The notes beneath the pieces were generated by a model, which saw only the letters and a list, made by a program, of their open reading frames with translations, was not told where the DNA came from and ran no database searches. DNA of 64,000 nt from Polyangia bacterium. GTDB taxonomy: Bacteria > Myxococcota_A > Polyangia > Nannocystales > Nannocystaceae. The translations under genes were made by a program, and so were the position numbers. The stretch spans positions 22,986 through 86,985 of the forward strand of contig JAUHWG010000037.1 in assembly GCA_030424595.1 (NCBI GenBank). The letters run 5' to 3'. Each line of letters starts with the position of its first letter. Position 1 is the stretch's first letter. Of this stretch, positions 31,607-38,825 are shown piece after piece.

Positions 31607-34132
31607 CTAGCCGGTGAACCTCTTGATCCGCCGCAGGGTCTCGACGGGGTTGGTCCGCGACTCGACGACGAACTGTCGGGTCTTCCCGCCCCAGACCTCG
31701 GGCATCTGCACGTGCTTGAGCGGGACGAAGGTGTCCTGCCTCGGCGTCATCAGCTTCTTGTCGTGGCTCATGAAGTCCGGTCGTTCGCTCGATCCGACCT
31801 TCATCTTCCGACGGTCATCGCCCTTGACCGTGTGAACGCCTTTCCAGCGGCTCTTCTCTGTCAGCTTCTTCGTGCTGATGTAGCTCTGGATCCCGTCGAC
31901 GACGCCGAGGACGAGCGGCTCGATCGACTTCTTGGTCAGCGTGAGAGTCTTCAGGCTCATCTCCTCGTCCCGGTAGTCGATCGGCACATCGGCGACCGCC
32001 CCCGCGATCTCAGCCCGAACGCTCGTGCTGCTGGTGAGCTCGGAGACCTTCTCCCAATCCTTGAAGCTGAGGATCCCGAGGCCGATGTCCAGCACCGGCG
32101 CCTTCGCCCAGACGCCGCGGACGTCCTTCACCCGGCTCGACATGAACTGGTGGACACCGAAGCTGGGATCCCCCTTGCCCATCGTCGCGTCGGGATCCGC
32201 GAGACGGGCCTCCTGCGCCTTGCGGACCGCGTCGATCGAGTGGACCGCGAGCTGACCGCTGAGAGACCGAGCGAGCGCGTTGAGAAAGACCCGCAGCTTG
32301 CCGTTGCTCGACCCGACATGGGGCACCCTGCCGAGCGCCCGAATCGCGTTGCCCTTGAGCACCCCAATTCTCCGGAGGGTACGGTCGATCTCGCCGACCT
32401 TGTACCCGCTCGCCTTCGCCCCGCTCGCTTGGTCGAGGAAGCTCTCTGTCGTCTGGATGAAGAGCGCCGCTGCGCTCGCACAGGCGTTGATCTGGTCGGT
32501 GATCAGAGAGAGCTCAAAGGGCGTGCAATTGTAGGACTTCAACTTTCGCACGAGCGCCGAATCGATGATCATTGCGATCTTTCTAATCGCCGCCTCACTC
32601 GTCGTATCCATGACAAAATCATAGTACCAGTCCTCGTCGTAGCAGCCGTCTGCACGATCCCTGAACCTGGTACGAGCGTCCTTCAACGTGTTGAAGATCG
32701 TGTTGTCGACGATGTTGACGGCTCGGATCGCCGCCGCGAAGGGTCGAAGCGAGCGACCCCAGCCAAACGTGGGCTTAAACGCCGCCTTGTAGAGAATGTT
32801 GACCAGCGCCCGCTCGAGCCCCTCAAACGCGAGGATCTCCTTCGAGTCGCTGAAGCGGTCGCCGATGAACGCCTGGTTCATCAGGTCGTTGCCGAAGGCG
32901 TCGGTGGCGATGTTCACCTGGGCGTCGATCCCGGCCCCGCCGAACTTGCTGATCGGCTTGAGCTTGATCTTCTTGACGCTGGTCGCGAGGATCTTCCTAT
33001 CCTCGACATCCAGCCCCTCCTCGGTCCTCGGGGTCAGGTTCTCGCGAGCGAGGGCGACGCTGCGCAGCGCAAAGTCGATGCTGTCGTCCTTCTTCATCGC
33101 CTTCTTGAGCTCGAGGATCGTCGGCTCGGACTGGGTGAGACCGTCGAGACGCTCCTTAAAGATGTCGATGATCCCCTCGACATGATCCGGCTCCGGGAGC
33201 AGCTGGTCGCCGAAGGTCGGCAGCCAGAAGGGCGGGCTGACGAGCTCCAGGGCGTTGGAGGCGTCAGTCTCGAGGACGAAGGGGACCTTCGGATCGGGCA
33301 TCGGCGGCGACTTGGCGATCTCCACGTGCGAGAGCCCCGAGAAGGGGTTGCCGTCCGCCATCGTCGCGAACTCAAACTCAAAGCCGACGGTCGTATACTT
33401 GCCCGTCAGCCCCTTGCGCCCCTTCGACATCATCCTGCGCTGACCGGTGACAAAATCTCCGACCGCGGAGAGACGTTGGACCCCAGGGGCCGAGCCTCCG
33501 CGTCCGCCGAGCACCGGCGGAGGGGTCTGCCTCCGGACCACCGCGTCGGCGATAGCGTCGGCGTTACGCTCATAGGGGTCGCCGACCTGGCCAACGCCGC
33601 CCTTGAGCTGGATCCCGGCGCGCTGCTGAAGAACGTGCGCCGCCTCGTGGGCCGCGGTGTGCAGGCTGGGGTTGCGCTGGACGAACGCGACCTTGTCGCC
33701 GAAGGCGTAGGCGCTGGCGCCCATCGCCCGCGAAGCCCCCGCGGCAGCCCCTCCGGTGTACGCGCGGATCGGGCGAAGATCGTGCTCGGGGAGCGCACGC
33801 TGGATGGTCTTGAGGTGAGGCAAGCTCTGGCCAGCTCCGCGGGTGCCGGCTGAGGCGAGGGCGTGGACCGACGGCGACGAGATCGATCGAGAGAGCCCCT
33901 GACCCGGCTCACGCTGGACTTGAGCCGGGCCGCCGCTGGGGCCGCCGCTGGGATCGCCGATACAGGCAGGAGGCGCGAGCTGAGCGACGCTCAGGCCCTC
34001 GAAGAGGGGCAGCGAGGTCGGCGGGGCGAGGGCCGCTCCGCCGGTCGTGTTGACCGCGGCCTCGAGCTGGACCTGCGGCCTCTCCTGTTGTGCCTCGCGC
34101 CTCTCCGTCGACTCTCGATGTGCTCCACCCAT
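31607..34132 (-). CDS. DUF4157 protein with amidoligase-like region (possible toxin)
   Basis: An 841-residue protein. Residues 100-195 are a DUF4157 (eCIS-core) domain: PLRPIRAYTG-like start, then HTAAHEAAHVLQQ with HEAAH at 162-166 and a downstream GDPYERNADAIAD carrying the third-ligand Glu. From about 245 a second domain shows VGFEFEFAT, then LETDASNALELVSPPF (about 288-302). The paired GxExE and xDxS...ELVSPP blocks are the pattern of amidoligase / glutamate-cysteine-ligase-like enzymes. The rest is helical. DUF4157 is common in cargo or accessory proteins of extracellular contractile injection systems, but no such structural genes lie here. The amidoligase call is mine, from motifs only. 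The start has GGAG upstream. Confidence 0.82.
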   Translation of the reverse strand: MGGAHRESTERREAQQERPQVQLEAAVNTTGGAALAPPTSLPLFEGLSVAQLAPPACIGDPSGGPSGGPAQVQREPGQGLSRSISSPSVHALASAGTRGAGQSLPHLKTIQRALPEHDLRPIRAYTGGAAAGASRAMGASAYAFGDKVAFVQRNPSLHTAAHEAAHVLQQRAGIQLKGGVGQVGDPYERNADAIADAVVRRQTPPPVLGGRGGSAPGVQRLSAVGDFVTGQRRMMSKGRKGLTGKYTTVGFEFEFATMADGNPFSGLSHVEIAKSPPMPDPKVPFVLETDASNALELVSPPFWLPTFGDQLLPEPDHVEGIIDIFKERLDGLTQSEPTILELKKAMKKDDSIDFALRSVALARENLTPRTEEGLDVEDRKILATSVKKIKLKPISKFGGAGIDAQVNIATDAFGNDLMNQAFIGDRFSDSKEILAFEGLERALVNILYKAAFKPTFGWGRSLRPFAAAIRAVNIVDNTIFNTLKDARTRFRDRADGCYDEDWYYDFVMDTTSEAAIRKIAMIIDSALVRKLKSYNCTPFELSLITDQINACASAAALFIQTTESFLDQASGAKASGYKVGEIDRTLRRIGVLKGNAIRALGRVPHVGSSNGKLRVFLNALARSLSGQLAVHSIDAVRKAQEARLADPDATMGKGDPSFGVHQFMSSRVKDVRGVWAKAPVLDIGLGILSFKDWEKVSELTSSTSVRAEIAGAVADVPIDYRDEEMSLKTLTLTKKSIEPLVLGVVDGIQSYISTKKLTEKSRWKGVHTVKGDDRRKMKVGSSERPDFMSHDKKLMTPRQDTFVPLKHVQMPEVWGGKTRQFVVESRTNPVETLRRIKRFTG

Positions 34133-34234
34133 GCCACTCGCTCCAGCTTGAGCGCGAGACTACCTGATGGATGACACCCGACCCTAGGGACATAATCGAG
34201 CCAGGAGCGGCCCTGCACCGACGTGCTGGGCCGT

Positions 34235-36001
34235 TTAGCGCGATCGCAGGCCGTCGAGGGTCGCCGACGCGGGCTGGTCGCGCTCGCTCCAGAGGTCACG
34301 GACGAGCTGCTTGTAGCGGGCTGTCTCCGCCGAGAGTTCAGCATCGCCCGCCAGGTAGGCGCGGACCCGCGGGGCACCGCCGTTGTAGGCCGCGGCGACG
34401 AGCTCGACCGACTCTGCGCTCAGCTCCGTCTCGCCCGGCGCGAAGTCCTCGAGCAGCTCGGCGAGGTGATAGGCGCCGAGATCGAGGTTGTAGGCCGGAT
34501 CGTCGAGGCGCTCTTCACTGTGATGCGCGAGGCCCCGCCGCTCGGCGATCGTCGCCGCGGTCTGGGGCATCAGCTGCATCAGGCCGCGAGCGCCGTGCGA
34601 TGACCGAGCGCTGGGATCCCCGTCCGACTCGAGCAGGGTGACGATCGCGACCAGCTCCGGGTCGACACCGTGGCGCTCGGCGGCCGCGCGGATCTCGGGG
34701 GCGAAGGGGGCGAGGCGCTCGCACCAGGCGATCGAGAGGCCCTCCTCGGTCTTGGGCGTGTCGCCCCGATCGGCGGGCTCGACCGCGTCCGAAGAGTCGA
34801 CCGCGAGCACCTCCGCCGACTCGCCCTTGCTCGCGTCGACAGGGGCCTCGAGGGGAAGCTCGGCCGCGCCCGCGAGCTCGTCCTCCTCCATGCACGCAGG
34901 GACCACCGCCGCTGTCACCGCGAGCGCCGCGGCGAGGGTGGCGACCGGCATCCACAGGCTCGGGCTCCGTCGCGTGCGGGCCACCGACGCGGCGGGTACC
35001 GGGGACGCAGGGGACGACGTGGACGACGTCGACTTCGAGGACGCAGGATCGCAGTGCTGGATGATTCGCTGAATACGGGACATGAGGTCTCCTCCGGCCG
35101 CTGCCTGGCCGAGCGTGGGTGAGCGAGGCGCGACGAGCTGACCGCGCAGCGCCTCGAGGTCGGTGAGCGCGAGGGCGTAGCGGAGGGGGTCGCCGGTGTG
35201 ATGGACGACCCCGTCGTCGCAGCAGTGTTCGCGCTCCTCCCGGGCCCGGCGGGACATCCACCAGATCGCGGGGTGGAAGAAGAGCAGGCTCTCGACGAGC
35301 GCGAGCGCCAGCCCCATCAAGTAGTCGTGGCGGCGGACATGGACGAGCTCGTGCAGCAGCGCCGCCTCGACGCTCGCGGCCGAGAGCCGGTTCACCATGC
35401 CGAGAGGCAGGAGGATCAAGGGCCGCAGCGCGCCGACGACGAGCGGTGAGTCGACCGCCCGCGAGTGCGCGAGGCCGACAGGGCGACGGACGCCGAGCTC
35501 CCCGCGCAGCCGCTCCAGCAGCTCCGACCAACGCCCGCCCAGCGCCACCGACGAGCGCCGCAGTCGACCGATCGCCGCGAGCCCGAGCAGCATCCGCGCG
35601 GCCATGAGCGAGGCGCCTGCGCTCCAGGCCAGGAGGAGCGCCGCGAGCCAGCGCTCCCCGACGACCCCTCCGAGCGAGGCGAACCCAGCACCACCGCCGA
35701 GCACAGCCCCGGCCCCGCCCTCAGCGGCGAGCGCTGTCATCAGCGCAGCCTCGCCGAGCCCAACCCCGCCCCCCACCGTCCAGGGCACGGTCCAGGGCAC
35801 GGTCCAGGGGTAGACCAGCAGGTAGGTGACGATCGAGGCCGCGAGCGTCGCGACCACGCCGCCAAAGTAGAGCGCGTAGCGAAGCTCGGCCCGGGCGCAG
35901 CGTCGGCTGAGGAGCGCCACCACTGCGGCGATCACGACCGCCTGCCAGAGGCTGTGGATCAGGGTCCACGCGAGGGCGATGAGCGCAGGTCCGAGGATCA
36001 T
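34235..36001 (-). CDS. M56 (BlaR1-type) peptidase fused to lytic transglycosylase domain
   Basis: The 588-residue protein combines two modules. Residues 1-270 are a membrane M56 peptidase like the BlaR1/MecR1 signal transducers: several membrane helices, HELVH (217-221) and a third-ligand Glu in REEREHCCDD. A further membrane helix lies at about 349-370. Where BlaR1 has a penicillin-binding sensor, residues about 423-575 form a lytic-transglycosylase (SLT, lysozyme-like) domain: AERHGVDPELVAIVTLLESDG with catalytic Glu458, then GARGLMQLMPQTA and VAAAYNGGAPRVRAYL. It overlaps the BlaI-type repressor gene by 4 nt. A natural reading is a peptidoglycan-sensing protease that cleaves the repressor; that is inference. 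A 12-bp repeat gives WTVP tetrapeptides near residue 65. Confidence 0.92.
   Translation of the reverse strand: MILGPALIALAWTLIHSLWQAVVIAAVVALLSRRCARAELRYALYFGGVVATLAASIVTYLLVYPWTVPWTVPWTVGGGVGLGEAALMTALAAEGGAGAVLGGGAGFASLGGVVGERWLAALLLAWSAGASLMAARMLLGLAAIGRLRRSSVALGGRWSELLERLRGELGVRRPVGLAHSRAVDSPLVVGALRPLILLPLGMVNRLSAASVEAALLHELVHVRRHDYLMGLALALVESLLFFHPAIWWMSRRAREEREHCCDDGVVHHTGDPLRYALALTDLEALRGQLVAPRSPTLGQAAAGGDLMSRIQRIIQHCDPASSKSTSSTSSPASPVPAASVARTRRSPSLWMPVATLAAALAVTAAVVPACMEEDELAGAAELPLEAPVDASKGESAEVLAVDSSDAVEPADRGDTPKTEEGLSIAWCERLAPFAPEIRAAAERHGVDPELVAIVTLLESDGDPSARSSHGARGLMQLMPQTAATIAERRGLAHHSEERLDDPAYNLDLGAYHLAELLEDFAPGETELSAESVELVAAAYNGGAPRVRAYLAGDAELSAETARYKQLVRDLWSERDQPASATLDGLRSR
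35783..35817. repeat. 12-bp repeat in the M56 gene coding for WTVP units
   Basis: Almost three tandem copies of GGTCCAGGGCAC; translated on the minus strand they give PWTVPWTVPWTV in a periplasmic or membrane-edge loop of the M56 protein. Confidence 0.8.
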
Positions 36002-36402
36002 CGCCCCTCCTCCTCACCTTCTTCGCGGGCCGCGATCAGGTCGCCGAGCATCGCCTGGAGCGCGCTCAGCTCCTCGGTCGAGGCTGGCTTTGAGGACAGG
36101 GCGCGGACGACCAGCTCCGACGCGGAGCCGTCGAAGACCCGGTCGATGAGATCGCCGACCAGCCCCTCCTCGACGCCCTCGCGGTCCACCAAGGGCCGGT
36201 AGACGTGGCTTCGCTTGCGCTCGTCACGGGCGGCGAGGCCCTTTTGGGCCATGATCTGCATCAGCTTGAGCACCGTCGTGTAGCCGGTCCCCCGCTGGGC
36301 CTCCAAGGCCCCGTGGACCTCGCGCACGGTCGAGGGTCCGCGCTCCCAGAGCACCCGAAGGATCTCGGTCTCCGCGTCGGTCGGTCGCTTGGGGCCACTC
36401 AT
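35998..36402 (-). CDS. BlaI/MecI-family transcriptional repressor
   Basis: The 134-residue protein is a BlaI/MecI/CopY-family winged-helix repressor: PTDAETEILRVLWERGPSTVREVHGAL with the recognition region GTGYTTVLKLMQIMAQKGL, then a dimerisation tail. Partner M56 peptidases usually inactivate such repressors. It is encoded with, and overlaps by 4 nt, the M56-transglycosylase gene. A 30-bp palindrome over its promoter suggests autoregulation. The ATG at 36402 is only 3-4 nt from the predicted transcription start. Confidence 0.94.
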   Translation of the reverse strand: MSGPKRPTDAETEILRVLWERGPSTVREVHGALEAQRGTGYTTVLKLMQIMAQKGLAARDERKRSHVYRPLVDREGVEEGLVGDLIDRVFDGSASELVVRALSSKPASTEELSALQAMLGDLIAAREEGEEEGR

Positions 36403-36408
36403 CGCTGA

Positions 36409-36440
36409 GACTTAATACGAAGCGCTTCGTATTAAGTCAA
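36409..36440 (-). promoter_or_regulatory. Promoter and operator of the blaI-m56 operon
   Basis: Reading leftward: -35 TTGACT (36435-36440), a 17-bp spacer and -10 TATTAA (36412-36417). Bases 36409-36438 are a perfect 30-bp palindrome with half-site GACTTAATACGAAGC, covering the -10, the spacer and most of the -35. A further half-site-like CTTCGTA lies at 36448-36454. The predicted start of transcription is at 36405 or 36406, so the blaI message is effectively leaderless. The repressor encoded by the first gene is the expected ligand. Confidence 0.75.
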
Positions 36441-36631
36441 CGAAAGTCTTCGTACTTAATCCCAGCGGGCCCCCCAGCGATGGCCGGGAACCGCCAAGAG
36501 GGCGCTTGGCGTCGCTCCTACGCGCTCTCCTGCCCTCTTCGCAGCCGTGCGCGCGAGCCCCCCAGGCCCGCGCCTCGGCCCCGCGCCTCGGCTCGAAGCG
36601 GTCCCCCTCGCGAACGCCCCAAGCCGCCGGG

Positions 36632-37294
36632 CTAGAACTTACCGAGGTCGTCCGAGATCGGATCGCCGGGGCAGTCAAAGCGCTCCTTCGACACATCCCC
36701 GTAGAGGCAGGTCGGATCGGAGCAGCGCTCGTAGGGGTAGCTCTCCTCGCCGCAGGTGCAGGGGACGTCGGTCATCGCGAAGCGCGGACAGAGGCCCTCC
36801 TCGGCTCGGGCGAAGTCACGGCGACTGCGCTCGCATTGGGCCGCCGCCTTCCCCCCGCTCCACAGCTCCGGCAGGATCGCGAAGGGGCTCGCGAGGGTCC
36901 GCTCGGCCTCGGCCAGCGCCGCCTCGCGGTCCGCCTTGGTCGCCGGCAGGAGCGCGCCGTTGCAGGCCGAGATGGCCTCGCGCCGGTAGTGACCAAAGCT
37001 GTAGGTGACAAAGGCGATCAGCGCGGCGAGGCCGACGATGCCGGCGAGGAAGCGCCCCCACCCCTGAGCCGAACGGGCGGGGTCCTTGATCTCCGCGTCG
37101 CGGCGGACAAAGGCGACGATAAGCGCGGCGCCTGCGGTCCCGAAGAGGAGGATGAGCGGCAGCTTCATCATCCTCAGCGTCGACGAGCGCACCCCGTAGA
37201 CGATGCCGAGGGCGAGCGCCGTACAGAGCCCCGCGATCAGCACGAGCTGCCACGCGCTGCGGTCGCGGAGGAGCCTCGCGATCAACCCTTTCAC
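36632..37294 (-). CDS. Membrane protein with Cys-rich C-terminal part
   Basis: A 220-residue protein with three hydrophobic segments (about 15-33, 44-62 and 82-100) and a soluble C-terminal half that contains about eight cysteines (for example VPCTCGEESYPYERCSDPTCLYG). The cysteine pattern looks metal-binding or disulfide-bonded, but no known family is recognised. No adjacent partner is obvious: the leftward blaI promoter lies 190 bp downstream and a repeat-rich gap lies upstream. Confidence 0.75.
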   Translation of the reverse strand: MKGLIARLLRDRSAWQLVLIAGLCTALALGIVYGVRSSTLRMMKLPLILLFGTAGAALIVAFVRRDAEIKDPARSAQGWGRFLAGIVGLAALIAFVTYSFGHYRREAISACNGALLPATKADREAALAEAERTLASPFAILPELWSGGKAAAQCERSRRDFARAEEGLCPRFAMTDVPCTCGEESYPYERCSDPTCLYGDVSKERFDCPGDPISDDLGKF

Positions 37295-37705
37295 GCCGGC
37301 GATGCTAGCAGCTCGCCCGCCCCGCGAGCAGGCGGCGACGCGGGCGGCAACGCGCGCAGGCGGACATCACGGCCGCTCGTCGCGATGCCCGGTGGCCGAG
37401 GCCCGAGCGCGACCCCCGAGCCCTGCGCCCTACGCCCTACGCCCCACGCCCCGCACCCCACGCCCTAAGCCCTACGCCCTACGCCCCACGCCCCACGCCA
37501 TTCGCCCGCCCGAGCCCTACGCCCGAGCCCCACGCCCCACCCCCCACGCCCTAAGCCCTACGCCCTACGCCCGCCCCCTACGCTCGACGCCCAAGCTCGA
37601 CGCCCAAGCTCGACGCCGTGGTCAACAGCCGCCTCCTGCCTCCGCCCTCCCCCGCTCCCGGGCCGCGCGAGGTGTAGGATTCGCCGAGCTTCGGAGCACC
37701 TGGAG
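37295..37705. other. 411-bp repeat-rich intergenic region
   Basis: This is a divergent gap between the membrane protein (start 37294) and the WYL regulator (start 37706). Most of it is the low-complexity array listed separately. The last 50 bases before 37706 contain TAGGAT, a possible -10 for the WYL gene, and a GGAG ribosome site. Confidence 0.5.
37420..37620. repeat. Degenerate 7-bp array, units CGCCCTA and CGCCCCA
   Basis: About 200 bases of interspersed CGCCCTA, CGCCCCA and CGAGCC heptamer-like units, ending in about two copies of CTCGACGCCCAAG. The array is C-rich on the + strand and almost free of long A or T runs. It carries no reading frame of interest. Confidence 0.85.
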
Positions 37706-38683
37706 ATGTCGCGAGGGGACCAGCTATTTCGCCAGTGGACGATCCTGAGCCGCCTCTCCGCGGGTCGACGGAGCCGGCGCGAGCTCGCGGAGGAGCTCGG
37801 CGTCTCCCTCAAGACGATCACCCGCGACATCCTCAGCCTCTCGGTCTTCCCGATCGCCGAGGAGCGCAGCGGCATCGACGTCTACTACGAGCTTGTCCGC
37901 GGCGCTCGAGCGCCGAGCGTCCGCTTCACCCCCGAGGAGCTGCTCGCGCTCCTCTTGAGCGAGGGGACGATCCTGAGCGCCGTCGACGGCTCGCCCTACG
38001 CGGCCGCGGTCGGCGAGGCGCTCGCCAAGGTCGACCTCCTCCACCGCGAGACCAGCGAGCGCAGCCTCGCTCGCCTGCCCCAGGTCTTTCACAGCTCCTT
38101 CCTCAAGCCGCAGGTCCGCGCCGACCTCCAGGAGCGCCTGCACGAGGCGGCGATCGAGCGCCGCTTGGTCCGCCTGACCTACTTCACCGCGGAGCGTCGA
38201 GCGTCGAGCGAGCGGGTCGTCGAGCCCTTCTTCCTCCACCTCCACCCCCACGGGCTCCACCTCATCGCCTACTGTCGCGAGCGCGGCGACTTCCTCTACT
38301 TCAGCGTAGGCGCGATCGAGGCCCTGGAGGTGCTCACCGAGACCTTTGACCCCGAGGCCCGCACCTTTGACCTCAAGGCCTTCCTGAGCACCGTCTTCGA
38401 CGGTCGTCGCGGAGCCCCCGTGCTCGACGTCCACCTGCGGATTATGGAGCCCACCGCCCATTGGGCCCGCGACCACTTCTATCACTCGACCCAGGAGCTG
38501 ACGGAGATCGACGGCGGGATCGAGCTCCGCTTCCGCTCCGGCGCGCCCGAGGCCATCGCCGCCCGGGTGCTCAGCCTCGGCCCCGACTGCGAGGTCCTCG
38601 CGCCCCAGAGCCTGGCCCGCGACGTCGCCGACAGGGCGCGGGCGATCGTCGACCTCTACGCTGTCCGCGGAGGATCGTCCTAG
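37706..38683 (+). CDS. WYL-domain transcriptional regulator
   Basis: The 325-residue protein has an N-terminal helix-turn-helix of DeoR type (SRRELAEELGVSLKTITRDI) and a WYL-type domain (about 145-235) in which the family Trp-Tyr-Leu appears as RLTYFT..., with HPHGLHLIAYCRERGDFLYF and a C-terminal WCX-like extension. WYL proteins bind nucleic-acid-type ligands and control defence or DNA-damage genes. It is monocistronic here, and no defence operon is directly adjacent. Confidence 0.93.
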   Translation: MSRGDQLFRQWTILSRLSAGRRSRRELAEELGVSLKTITRDILSLSVFPIAEERSGIDVYYELVRGARAPSVRFTPEELLALLLSEGTILSAVDGSPYAAAVGEALAKVDLLHRETSERSLARLPQVFHSSFLKPQVRADLQERLHEAAIERRLVRLTYFTAERRASSERVVEPFFLHLHPHGLHLIAYCRERGDFLYFSVGAIEALEVLTETFDPEARTFDLKAFLSTVFDGRRGAPVLDVHLRIMEPTAHWARDHFYHSTQELTEIDGGIELRFRSGAPEAIAARVLSLGPDCEVLAPQSLARDVADRARAIVDLYAVRGGSS

Positions 38684-38825
38684 CGACCGCGGGCGAGCGT
38701 CCGATGTGCTCTCGCACAACGGTTGGGACCGCCTCGTCATAGCAAGAAGGGCGTTGATCCCCTCCAGCTTCGTCGCGCGCTCGCGGATCCAGGGCTCTTG
38801 GTCCTCCGGTTGCACCGAGCCTGGT

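Noticed and set aside
31607..34132. A full contractile injection system around the DUF4157 gene
   Set aside because: No sheath, tube, baseplate or ClpV-like gene is present in the window.
36412..36696. Leftward 94-codon frame over the blaI operator
   Set aside because: It covers the palindrome and promoter and has no protein-like features.
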